A stretch of 32,030 bases of DNA from Deltaproteobacteria bacterium RIFCSPHIGHO2_12_FULL_43_9 (lineage in GTDB: Bacteria; Bdellovibrionota; O2-12-FULL-43-9): positions 1 through 32,030 of the forward strand of contig MGRR01000030.1 of assembly GCA_001798265.1 (NCBI GenBank). Direction: 5' to 3'. The translations under genes and the position numbers were made by a program. Positions 8,047 to 16,032 of the stretch are shown here, piece after piece. Numbering within the stretch: position 1 is the stretch's first letter; every line of letters begins with the position of its first letter. The notes beneath the pieces were generated by a model. That model searched no databases. It saw only the letters and a program-made list of their open reading frames with translations, and was not told where the DNA came from.

Positions 8047-9522
8047 CTATCCTTCTTGGTTAAATTCTGTTTTTAAGCCCTGGAACCAATACCGGAAATA
8101 GATCATAAGTACTTTTATCCATGTTATTGGATTTTTGGTATTTGCAGTCGGAACAATTTTACGGGACATTACATATGAACTTACAACTGAATATGCTATG
8201 GCATATATTCTTGTCAGACTAAATCTTGCCAGAACTCTCAATAACCGTTCTGGAAAAAATGGAATTATGCAATATAAGGGGCCCAAATAAATCAGTCTCT
8301 GATGAACCTTTTTTTCGTACTCTGGAAAGCAGTTAAACACAGATTTTTCTGAACAGCTCGGAAACCTGTCAAAATCTTTATCAAGATAACCATTTTCTAC
8401 AGCATACTTGGTTATGTCTGTTCCCGCGTATGGTGCACAGATATTAAATACTGGTACAGTCAATTTAACCTTCTTTGCAAAAAGAACGCTTTGAAAATCA
8501 TCCTCAAGTTTCGATCCCGGAACACCTATGATTATTCCACCATATGTGGTTATGTTGTATTTGGCTGCAAGTTCAAAAGATTTCATAATTACCTCATTTG
8601 ATAAATTTCTCTTTAGAACAATGTTCCTGATATCTGGATTCCCAGCTTCGAGGGCCATGCCAATAGATTTACATCCCGCATACGATAAAAGTTGTGCAAC
8701 GTCTTCAGTAAGAACATTAGATCGCATGAGGCAATAAAATGGTAAGCTTATTTCTCTTCTGTACTTTTCAGCAAACTCCTCGAGCCACGGACTTTTATTG
8801 AAAATAAATACATCATCTGCAAACTTTACGAATCTCAATGGTGGGAAATACTTTTTTACATATTTAATTTCTTCTATAAGATTGTCAACTGATCTCCTGC
8901 GATGGATCTTACCTGCTTTCTTAAACATAGTATTGTATGCATGGTTGAAACAATAAGAACATTGGAAAGGACATCCCCGGCCAGCTAAGAATGACCGCAT
9001 TGCAATTTGGCTAAGGGTTGGACGTGCACGATAGAAGAGAGCCCTATCAACAAAAGGTAATGAATCAAGATCATCTACAACTTGCTTCTCAACAGTGGTC
9101 TCTCCTCTGCACATAACATTTGGAATTCCAGAAATGCCATCATTATTTTCAACCCTCTCTAGAATAGTCGTGAAAGCAAGCTCACCCTCTCCGACACAAA
9201 TTGCATCGAGGTCCATTGTATTCAGGACATTCTGGAAATATGTAGGATGAGGCCCCCCCATTATTCTTAAAATATTTTTTCCGGATGATTGAAGATATTC
9301 TTTGACTTCGTTATCATGCTTTATGAACATACGTTCATCAGCACTCATTGTGCTGTATGCGATTAAATCTGGTTGCATTGCTTTCACTGCATCAACAACT
9401 GAATGCAAACCGATTACTGCCATATCGGTTTTATGGCCTCTTTTCCTAGCTATAGCTGAGAGTTGCAAGGTACCCATGGGTTCTTGAAAATAAACGCCAG
9501 ATATAACAAAGAGAATCTTCAT
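8047..9522 (-). CDS. B12-binding-type radical SAM enzyme
   Basis: A 491-residue protein. The N-terminal part (about 1-140) is a cobalamin-binding-like Rossmann domain with GGPHPT at 89-94 and VGEGE at 110-114. The radical SAM core follows, with the cluster motif GRGCPFQCSYC (C184, C188, C191), then a basic, partly hydrophobic C-terminal tail. Members of this class bind a 4Fe-4S cluster and SAM; many methylate unactivated carbons or do other radical chemistry on lipids and sugars. The substrate is unknown. The start at 9522 (MKILFV) is preferred over an in-frame ATG at 9654 because family members begin just before the first beta strand; no good ribosome site is visible for either. The gene stands alone on this strand and lies between the 28-bp direct repeats. 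Confidence 0.88.
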   Translation of the reverse strand: MKILFVISGVYFQEPMGTLQLSAIARKRGHKTDMAVIGLHSVVDAVKAMQPDLIAYSTMSADERMFIKHDNEVKEYLQSSGKNILRIMGGPHPTYFQNVLNTMDLDAICVGEGELAFTTILERVENNDGISGIPNVMCRGETTVEKQVVDDLDSLPFVDRALFYRARPTLSQIAMRSFLAGRGCPFQCSYCFNHAYNTMFKKAGKIHRRRSVDNLIEEIKYVKKYFPPLRFVKFADDVFIFNKSPWLEEFAEKYRREISLPFYCLMRSNVLTEDVAQLLSYAGCKSIGMALEAGNPDIRNIVLKRNLSNEVIMKSFELAAKYNITTYGGIIIGVPGSKLEDDFQSVLFAKKVKLTVPVFNICAPYAGTDITKYAVENGYLDKDFDRFPSCSEKSVFNCFPEYEKKVHQRLIYLGPLYCIIPFFPERLLRVLARFSLTRIYAIAYSVVSSYVMSRKIVPTANTKNPITWIKVLMIYFRYWFQGLKTEFNQEG

Positions 9523-9729
9523 AGGTTGTAATCTTTTTTTATGGGCACTATTTATCTTGGTATCTTCTCTGGCTATAAGTGTCAAGAAATAATATATAAA
9601 AGTAAGGTTTAATCGATTTTTTAAAGGAGATTCGGAGGTATATCTTGAATACAAAACTAAATCGATGATATTGGGGGCTCTGTAGCCGAAACTCGTTACA
9701 TATTAACTATTAAATAATGGCATGAAATA
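9523..9729. other. Divergent intergenic region, 207 bp
   Basis: It separates the radical SAM gene from the small plus-strand gene. The part up to 9654 could encode an N-terminal extension of the radical SAM protein, but that peptide looks unlike the family. TTGGGGGCTCTGTAGCC at 9671-9687 can form only a four-base stem. I see no convincing promoter and no ribosome site for the gene at 9730. Confidence 0.4.
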
Positions 9730-10128
9730 ATGAAATTTAAGTCATTGGATGCTCTTGAGGCCTTGTTAAGCAATGTCGACCTGCTAAAGAAAACAGAAAA
9801 AAAGAATCCAGATGGTATCATACATGCCAATTCTTTGATCGAAGCCGGTAAAGTAAAAAGAACCTCTTTTTGGGAGCCTCCGACCGCCGATAAAGAAAAC
9901 GCCTACATCGAAGCAAACGGCATAAAAGAGTATGGCAAATGGTTTTTGGGAACCGACTCTACAATTAATGCTAACAACAAAAGCTATTATACTTATGCTT
10001 ACACTTCTGATTTTGAAAAAGTAGACAGCGCAGGTTTAATTGCTGTCAAACAAATAGCTGAACAACAAAGAATGCGTTCTATCTTTGCTGCAGCAAGCAA
10101 AATGCTTGACAAGATAGAGGACAAATAA
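9730..10128 (+). CDS. Hypothetical 132-residue protein, possibly phage- or plasmid-type
   Basis: I do not recognise this gene with confidence. The protein is short, soluble and lysine-rich, with no signal peptide or membrane helix. Residues about 69-132 read GKWFLGTD, then YTYAYTSDFEKV, then a helical AAxKMLDKIE end. That order (FLG near an acidic residue, an aromatic-DF block, an Ala-rich helix ending in a Leu/Ile-Asp pattern) resembles small proteins I remember from phage and plasmid contexts, but this is recall and not a search. Codon use is richer in AAA and AAC than its neighbours, and the start lacks a visible Shine-Dalgarno sequence. It is the only non-glycan-type gene in the window and lies just inside the right copy of a 28-bp direct repeat, which hints at acquisition with a mobile segment. 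Confidence 0.65.
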   Translation: MKFKSLDALEALLSNVDLLKKTEKKNPDGIIHANSLIEAGKVKRTSFWEPPTADKENAYIEANGIKEYGKWFLGTDSTINANNKSYYTYAYTSDFEKVDSAGLIAVKQIAEQQRMRSIFAAASKMLDKIEDK

Positions 10129-10132
10129 TTTT

Positions 10133-10180
10133 CTAAATTATTATTTATGTAGAGTTACAGATTTCAGTGTATCTTTCTAG
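10133..10180 (+). pseudogene. Remnant of the 3' end of a GT-C-like gene, including the right copy of the 28-bp direct repeat
   Basis: Bases 10134-10161 match 7962-7989 with one mismatch. The reading frame is also kept: it gives LNYYLCRVTD, then FSVSF and a TAG stop at 10178-10180, against VNYYLYRVTD, then PRVTLY and stop in the gene at 6215-8011. No upstream part of such a gene is present, because the 132-codon gene occupies that space. It is therefore a gene-end fragment, left by duplication, insertion or recombination. Confidence 0.65.
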
Positions 10181-12144
10181 GGAATAGTGTTGGCGCAATC
10201 ACTGTCCTCTGACAGAGAGATCTCATATATTCTGAAAATGTCACCATCATTATTTACAGATAGAAATTCAATTTTATAATTTTTAAATTTGTCGCTCTTG
10301 GATATCTGGTAAATGCGACGTTCATAATCATTGGGGAGCCAATGTTCATTATCCCTGCTGTCCAGTAGAGTCCAACTACTGCTATTCTTGGAGCCAAGCA
10401 ATCTCCACGATTGTGGCATTCGATAATTAGCCTTATCTTCGCCAGATTCAATCGCGTAGCATTTAATGTGCCTACTTTCATTAAAACTAAAATTCAGTAT
10501 GAGTGGGAATTTTGTGACAAGCTCCCAGAATGTATAGAAGATGTGGTCTAGTGCCCTTTGAAGCCTGAAGGCAGGGTCTGAAGATCCAGAATGTGTTGCT
10601 ATGCCAACCAATTTAACGGTTGGTGCGTCTCGCATCGACATTGGGGGCTTTAGTATGTTCGATTTTTCGTGCAATTCCGGCTCTAAAAAGAATAGATTCT
10701 CCTTCTGTTCCGCAACAAGACTCTCGACGCGTGGATGAGCAATGATTCCAAAATACTTTTTAAGGATGTAGCCAACATGCCCACCGGATAGAATATATAG
10801 TGATTTAAGCTCTCCCCATCTTTGGCGTCCTAAGAGCAATGCCTTCGGGCGCACCTCAACTATAATATAAAACTCCTTGTCGGGTGCGAACTGTGTACGA
10901 ACCTGTTCAACAGCATATTCAAACTGCCTTGAGAGGGTTGTTGCCATGTACATGCTGGTGTTGAATGAAAAGATGCACCCAACAACCAGTAATCCTGCGA
11001 TAAGAAACCTTCTTATTGGAACTATAGAAATAAAATCTATAGATCTAAAGAGTACAAGGAGTATTGCTGCTGCACCAGGATGCCATACTCTATAAATAGA
11101 TGGTGGTTGACCGACAGCGACGAGCGCTGGAACATTCATTGAAAAAAAAATAAGAAACCAGAAGAACAAAAAGAGTACGGAGTCAGCTAATATTAACCTT
11201 AATGTAGACGCTTGATACTTTTTATAGAGACCGAACACAACCGTAATAACCATCAATATTAAAATGATTACTGCAACAACAGACGAAGGAACAGTATTGA
11301 ATAAATTCAACATCATTGGAAGAATGTTGCGAACGAATATCTTTAAATTGATCAGCATCGCTGTTGAAATATCAAACCGATACAATGAGCCATATGGTGG
11401 GTTTACAATATTGAAAAGATTCATTGCAACAAAACGGTGGAGCAGAAAATAAGAAAAGCAGACAATTCCAAAGAAAACAAAAGAGTAAAGTACCTGAGCC
11501 CTTACTTCACGCTTCTTAACACCGCTGTACATTATAGTGACAAGGGCTGGAAGCAGAAAAAAACCTACGGTTGGAGGGTAAATGAAAAGTACAGATAATA
11601 AAATGAGGAAGGATGCCATCAACTTAATTTGTGTTTTGTGTTCCCGGTTACGAAGGGATTTCCAGTCTGGAAAAATTGATATGGCGCAGAGTGTAGGAAT
11701 TATGGCGAATAGACCCGGTATGAAGTTGGCTGTACGGCCGATGTTGATTTGAGCTGTTGGTAGCAAGAATATTGCGGTGCCGAAGGCTGCGCTTGATAGC
11801 TTGCCCATCCCATTTTTTCTTGAAATGATGGAAATATAAATCGCACTTGCTGCGGCAAATGCCATACTGAATGCCCTTCCAAAGGTCAGGCTTCTGAGGT
11901 CGGTAAAGAACCACATGTAGATATTCTGCAAGAACCCCTGGAGAAAACGTCCGAATTGAATCAACACCGCCGTTTCTGTGTGCCCGGAACAGCACGATTT
12001 ATTGTTGTACGCCCAAACCTCAAAATCGTTGTGAAAACCAAAATCAAAGAATAAATAGGGAGAAAAACTTATAAACAACAGCGCCACTATCATGGCGTCG
12101 TAGGGTAAGCTTTCTTTAATAGAATCAAAACGTGAGCGGCGCAT
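10177..12144 (-). CDS. Polytopic GT-C-like membrane protein with C-terminal discoidin-like (F5/8C-like) domain
   Basis: A 655-residue protein with a helix at about 17-33, about ten helices to near residue 400, then a soluble region. The first loop holds FHNDFEVW and later FGRFLQGFLQN, a D-plus-GR pattern reminiscent of GtrII-type or other GT-C glycosyltransferases. Residues about 548-645 look like an F5/8 type C (discoidin-like) carbohydrate-binding fold: LNFSF, MPQSWRLLGSKN, SSWTLLDSR, NYKIEFLSVNNDGD and IYEISL come in the order typical of that family. This suggests a sugar-binding module outside the membrane. The gene is last in the eight-gene minus-strand run, 13 bases after the previous stop. 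It ends convergently against the 28-bp-repeat remnant, overlapping its stop codon. Substrate is unknown. Confidence 0.72.
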   Translation of the reverse strand: MRRSRFDSIKESLPYDAMIVALLFISFSPYLFFDFGFHNDFEVWAYNNKSCCSGHTETAVLIQFGRFLQGFLQNIYMWFFTDLRSLTFGRAFSMAFAAASAIYISIISRKNGMGKLSSAAFGTAIFLLPTAQINIGRTANFIPGLFAIIPTLCAISIFPDWKSLRNREHKTQIKLMASFLILLSVLFIYPPTVGFFLLPALVTIMYSGVKKREVRAQVLYSFVFFGIVCFSYFLLHRFVAMNLFNIVNPPYGSLYRFDISTAMLINLKIFVRNILPMMLNLFNTVPSSVVAVIILILMVITVVFGLYKKYQASTLRLILADSVLFLFFWFLIFFSMNVPALVAVGQPPSIYRVWHPGAAAILLVLFRSIDFISIVPIRRFLIAGLLVVGCIFSFNTSMYMATTLSRQFEYAVEQVRTQFAPDKEFYIIVEVRPKALLLGRQRWGELKSLYILSGGHVGYILKKYFGIIAHPRVESLVAEQKENLFFLEPELHEKSNILKPPMSMRDAPTVKLVGIATHSGSSDPAFRLQRALDHIFYTFWELVTKFPLILNFSFNESRHIKCYAIESGEDKANYRMPQSWRLLGSKNSSSWTLLDSRDNEHWLPNDYERRIYQISKSDKFKNYKIEFLSVNNDGDIFRIYEISLSEDSDCANTIP

Positions 12145-12157
12145 CTTCTGATCCTTA

Positions 12158-14311
12158 CTATTGCGTTACCGGTCGGTCAACTCTCTTTTCAAGATCATCA
12201 ATGGAATGACCGACTAAGACTCTTTTATCACTGCCCGCTTTAAGGACTGTTTCGTTCAATGGTAGGTTGTCAGGGATTGCAAAGAATTTATCCTGATATC
12301 CGTACAATTGAAAACCTTGATAGGACTTCAGATACCAGGGTTTCCAAAATGTACTGTCTGGCAGGTAATCAGCAGCTGGAGAGACTTTAGGGTCAAGTAC
12401 GGTGTAGGCATAGTAGTCAACGGCAATCTCATTAAGAAAAGGTCTCTTAAATCGATCGTGACCAAAGTAGATGTCATTCTCAAGATCAGAGGTCCCCAAA
12501 AACAACATCTTCTCACGTGGTATAAAATTTCTAATCGGATCAATGAATGGAAATCTGGCAATAACGGAATGTATATGCCCAAGTGGGGCTACACTCACAC
12601 TTTTGCGGGTAATATATTTGTGTGCATGATAATTACCTTTATATGGTATAAATTCCTGCTCCATATTAAGCATGACAATCCGATGGGTTTTCATCTCCCT
12701 GCGGAGGAAATTTTCCAGCTCCATTGGTTTCTCTAATGTTCTCTCCGGTGGGACACCAGCACGAACGCTCCAATATGGTAAGATATGATCATTCGAATAG
12801 TAACGGATATCTTCAGCATGTAATGCGTTTGCAATAACAATTGTACCAGGAGGTGTATTGGTTCGAAACCAGTCAGCCATGTAGTGAATTCCCGAATAAA
12901 GCGATGTAATAGTCACATAGCTTCCGTACACGTTGAGGATTTGATCGAGAAGGCAAAGGATAATAATAGGAAAAAGAACCGCTCTTTTCCATGTTGTACG
13001 GCTTAAAGTGCCAATCCAGAAGTTTTCAGTTGCTGCTACGATGATGATCAGTGCTGGTACAAGTGGATAGACCAGATGAACATGCGCAGAAAATACCTTT
13101 AGGAATGGAAGAAAAGATAATAGAAACCATACAGCCAGAAAACCCAATTGGCGAATCTGAATCTTTTGGTCTTTGAAGTATTTACGAACAATTAAAAATA
13201 AAAGTATTCCACTGCAAACAACAGCAAGGGATATCATCGGTTGCTTCAATCTTAAAAATGCTAGAAGTCCGATTAACACGGGGAGCGCCCTGGCATCCCT
13301 TCTTAGAGAGAAGATAAGGGCTACACCCGACAGAACCCAGAATGTTGGGGGGAGGAGCAGAAGAAATACCCTACCTACGTCCCATTTCGCCTGTGAATAC
13401 AAATTCCAAAGAAATGATTTTATGTCGATAAAAGCCCCCATCTGTGAGCCAAGAGAGCCCAGCTCAAAGACTGGGCTTAGTGGTAACTTAGGCACAATAA
13501 GGTGGGGCAATGCTGTTGGGAAAATGGCATGCAATAAACCGAGCAGAGCCAAGACCAAAACAGGTGTCACACGACGATACCTATACAGTTCCATAAGTAT
13601 TATGAGCATCGTCACGATACCGATAAACTCACGTATCCATGGCCCAAGTAGGAGCACCGATGTTAGACAAATTCCCCAAAGCCAGCGATGTCGCTTAGAT
13701 TCTTCCATCTTCCGGTAAAACCAGAGTCCCATGCAGATAAAAAGTGGGACTAGAACCTGGATGCCTGAAAATATGACCCAGGCGCCTGTTATTACAGCCG
13801 GGGAACAAAAGAATAGTAGTAGGATTACGTATGCCGCCAGGTTTGTCTGGAGATATTCGCGTGCAATAAGGAAGAGAAAGAGTGCCAGCAATCCAAATAA
13901 AGAGGCAATAAAAAGCATCCATATTGTTTTGAGGTACTGCTTCGATTTTCCTGAGATGTGTGCTTCGGTAAACATTGAGACCCCTGTCAGCGCAAGGGCA
14001 GCGCCAAGCGGCCTATAGCCACCAAACTCCAGGCAGGAGAAAGATCTTGTAAGTATTGTTTCTGACAGTTTTGGAGCCCCCCAACGAAGACCATAAGCCC
14101 CCTCATCTCGACAAACCGGTGCGACACCAGGCTTTATCGTATCATCCTTAAAGCCATACGTATTTTCTGCTGTCTGAGGGCTGTCATTCCAGACAAGATC
14201 TTCAGTAGATCTGATTATAAAAAATGTGGTCGTGACCAGACAAAATATCAGTGCGAGGTGTAGATATCTTTTAAATCCATCCGTTGTTACGGATTTTTTA
14301 TATAGAGACAT
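12158..14311 (-). CDS. Polytopic GT-C-like membrane protein, full-length paralogue of 6215-8011
   Basis: A 717-residue protein with a first helix at about 15-35, then LVWNDSPQTAEN (N42, D43) and GGYRPL (R100), about eleven further helices, and a soluble C-terminal part. It aligns throughout with the 598-residue protein at 6215-8011. It adds a two-helix hairpin (encoded around 13161-13299) and about 80 C-terminal residues. The last 53 residues (665-717: QGFQLYGY, KFFAIP, HSIDDLEKRV) are the module also found at the ends of the proteins at 100-2301 and 4119-6212. The start overlaps the upstream SDR gene by 14 bases, so it belongs to the minus-strand operon. A lipid-linked-sugar glycosyltransferase or comparable role is inferred from GT-C-like architecture and locus. 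Confidence 0.75.
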   Translation of the reverse strand: MSLYKKSVTTDGFKRYLHLALIFCLVTTTFFIIRSTEDLVWNDSPQTAENTYGFKDDTIKPGVAPVCRDEGAYGLRWGAPKLSETILTRSFSCLEFGGYRPLGAALALTGVSMFTEAHISGKSKQYLKTIWMLFIASLFGLLALFLFLIAREYLQTNLAAYVILLLFFCSPAVITGAWVIFSGIQVLVPLFICMGLWFYRKMEESKRHRWLWGICLTSVLLLGPWIREFIGIVTMLIILMELYRYRRVTPVLVLALLGLLHAIFPTALPHLIVPKLPLSPVFELGSLGSQMGAFIDIKSFLWNLYSQAKWDVGRVFLLLLPPTFWVLSGVALIFSLRRDARALPVLIGLLAFLRLKQPMISLAVVCSGILLFLIVRKYFKDQKIQIRQLGFLAVWFLLSFLPFLKVFSAHVHLVYPLVPALIIIVAATENFWIGTLSRTTWKRAVLFPIIILCLLDQILNVYGSYVTITSLYSGIHYMADWFRTNTPPGTIVIANALHAEDIRYYSNDHILPYWSVRAGVPPERTLEKPMELENFLRREMKTHRIVMLNMEQEFIPYKGNYHAHKYITRKSVSVAPLGHIHSVIARFPFIDPIRNFIPREKMLFLGTSDLENDIYFGHDRFKRPFLNEIAVDYYAYTVLDPKVSPAADYLPDSTFWKPWYLKSYQGFQLYGYQDKFFAIPDNLPLNETVLKAGSDKRVLVGHSIDDLEKRVDRPVTQ

Positions 14312-15260
14312 GGTAGTGCTTCCTATACCATTCTATTGTTTTGTCGATTCCATCATCCAATGCAATTTTTGGTTGCCAATCAAAAATAGTGTTTGCTTTT
14401 TCTAAATTAAGACACAATTTTGTTTTTATCGTGGGTTTCGATAAGTCATGATCTATCAGAAGTTGTTTACCGGAATGGAGGATATTTTTTGTTACCAATT
14501 CATTTATGGAGATTGATTTACCATAACCAACATTGCAGATTTCAAACCTGCTCTCCTGTCTGACAATTGCCAGCTCAACAAAGTCAATTAAATCATCGAC
14601 ATATATTAGATCCCGCTCCTCTTCTCCGCTTCCCCATATTATGATTTTATCACCATCATTAGCCTGCATAACCTTGGTAATGGTTGCACCAAAGACATGT
14701 GACTTTTCAAGGTCAAATTTATCGTGTGGGCCGTAAACATTTGAGTGTCTCATTACCGTATATTTCGTATTGCTTATACGGGAATAAAACTCACACATCT
14801 TTTCAATGTAAATCTTGGTCCACCCAACGCCAAAGTAGCTGGGAAATATCTCCAGGCTGGGATCAAAATCTGACTCCTTAATCGGAATATTGCTCGTTGG
14901 GTAAAAGACGGTACAGCTGAAGAAAAGAACGTGCCCAACATTATGTTCAAATGCCGATCTAAAAATTAGCGAGTTCATCACTGCATTGTCAGTGACATGA
15001 ATATAAGGTCGGGTTACAATATCTTTTGAGCCTGTTGTCGTTGCAGCTGCCTGAATAATAATATCCTTATCCTGGACCGCGGCATCGACCTCCTTTTTTG
15101 AGGTTAAATCTGCCTTGATCATTTTTATATTAGGTATTTTTAATGGTTCAGATTTAAAATATGTGCCATAGATTTCAAAATGCACATTCCGAGACAAGGA
15201 TTCAGCTATATTTCGCCCAATAAAACCGGTGCTCCCACAAATCAGTATCTTTTTCTTCAT
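14298..15260 (-). CDS. GDP-fucose-synthase-like SDR (NAD-dependent epimerase/reductase family), catalytic Tyr absent
   Basis: This is a 320-residue extended SDR. The nucleotide-binding motif is GSTGFIG (G9, G12, G15). Later blocks match GDP-4-keto-6-deoxymannose epimerase/reductase (WcaG/Fcl): FSC (S115, C116), NVYGPHDKFD, SHV and WGSGEEERDLIYVDD. In that family the catalytic pair is YxxxK; here K149 is present in GWTK but the position four before it is V145, and the nearest Tyr is Y142. It may therefore do altered chemistry or use another proton donor. GMER-like enzymes act as C4 reductases in modified GDP-heptose pathways, which fits the locus. The start ATG at 15260 overlaps the stop of the preceding SDR by four bases. 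Confidence 0.82.
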   Translation of the reverse strand: MKKKILICGSTGFIGRNIAESLSRNVHFEIYGTYFKSEPLKIPNIKMIKADLTSKKEVDAAVQDKDIIIQAAATTTGSKDIVTRPYIHVTDNAVMNSLIFRSAFEHNVGHVLFFSCTVFYPTSNIPIKESDFDPSLEIFPSYFGVGWTKIYIEKMCEFYSRISNTKYTVMRHSNVYGPHDKFDLEKSHVFGATITKVMQANDGDKIIIWGSGEEERDLIYVDDLIDFVELAIVRQESRFEICNVGYGKSISINELVTKNILHSGKQLLIDHDLSKPTIKTKLCLNLEKANTIFDWQPKIALDDGIDKTIEWYRKHYHVSI

Positions 15261-16030
15261 CTTAATTCTTTCAAATAGAGATCTATATTTTCTTTTGATG
15301 TTCGCCTGAAGTGCGGCACTAATTCTGCAATCTTTGTGTTGTCTATTAATCCAACACTATAAGTGTGTGTTCCAAAGTTGGGTTTAGCCTGCAAAATTTC
15401 AGCTAAATCGGACAGTCGTATATTCTTGGAGCATGCAGCGTTATAAATCCCATTTAAATCATATTTAATCGAATATTTTATAAATTCCAGTATGTCTGCG
15501 TAGAGTACATAGTTAAATGTTGAATTTTGTGAAAGTGTAAGTGAGCAATTTTTATTTTCTAAAATCTGCATAAAGCTATTTTTTCTCATTTCCCTCCCCA
15601 GCAACGTTGCGGCCCTAATAATAAGATGATTCTTGCAAAATTGAAGTATAATTGATTCTGACATTAACTTGGTAATCCCATAAATCGTACTCAGTGCATC
15701 TACGTCTATAACTTCTGTTTCAAAATGTTTCTCGCTGTTTTTGGGGTATGTTTCTATAGATGATAAATAAATAAACTTTTTATGTGGAATATTGATCAGC
15801 TGTTTGGTTAAAAACACATTATCATTAATATAGTTGTATAAAATTTCAGAATTAACGACCCTGTTTCTGTTGCGTGCACAATGAATTATAATATCGACAC
15901 CACGTGCCTGCAGCTCTTCAATTTCTTCGGGGAGCGTTGCTCTGGTTAAGGAATGCCCGCCTAGTTCTTTATAAATATATTCTCCTATACCGCTAGTTGT
16001 GCCAACGGTAAGGATACTGAGATTTTTCAT
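15257..16030 (-). CDS. SDR-family NAD-dependent epimerase/dehydratase
   Basis: A 257-residue protein from the chosen start. It has a Gly-rich nucleotide-binding loop VGTTSGIG (G10, G14, G16) and an intact catalytic motif YGITK (Y117, K121). SS at 90-91 precedes the catalytic region, followed by RAATLLG. Length is short for an extended SDR. Three ATG codons stand in a row at 16036, 16033 and 16030. The last is chosen because AAGG at 16038-16041 lies seven bases before it; the first would overlap the upstream stop by four bases (ATGA) and is also possible. It sits between GT2 and the GMER-like SDR in the minus-strand operon, so it probably modifies a nucleotide sugar; the exact reaction is not readable. 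Confidence 0.8.
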   Translation of the reverse strand: MKNLSILTVGTTSGIGEYIYKELGGHSLTRATLPEEIEELQARGVDIIIHCARNRNRVVNSEILYNYINDNVFLTKQLINIPHKKFIYLSSIETYPKNSEKHFETEVIDVDALSTIYGITKLMSESIILQFCKNHLIIRAATLLGREMRKNSFMQILENKNCSLTLSQNSTFNYVLYADILEFIKYSIKYDLNGIYNAACSKNIRLSDLAEILQAKPNFGTHTYSVGLIDNTKIAELVPHFRRTSKENIDLYLKELR

Positions 16031-16032
16031 CA

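Noticed and set aside
8041..8053. Inverted sequence AGGATA-C-TATCCT between convergent genes, considered as a terminator
   Set aside because: With a one-base centre it cannot form a normal hairpin; the four-base stem with a five-base loop has no T tract.
9522..9654. Longer N-terminus for the radical SAM protein starting at 9654
   Set aside because: The added 44 residues do not resemble the family, which begins at the first strand of the B12-binding-like domain (MKILFV).
12308..12736. Plus-strand open frame of 142 codons near the end of 12158-14311
   Set aside because: It lies opposite a segment conserved between two paralogues and shows no recognisable domain.
13173..13718. Plus-strand open frame of 181 codons inside the GT-C-like gene at 12158-14311
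   Set aside because: It lies wholly opposite a conserved paralogous gene and its peptide is basic with no recognisable motif.
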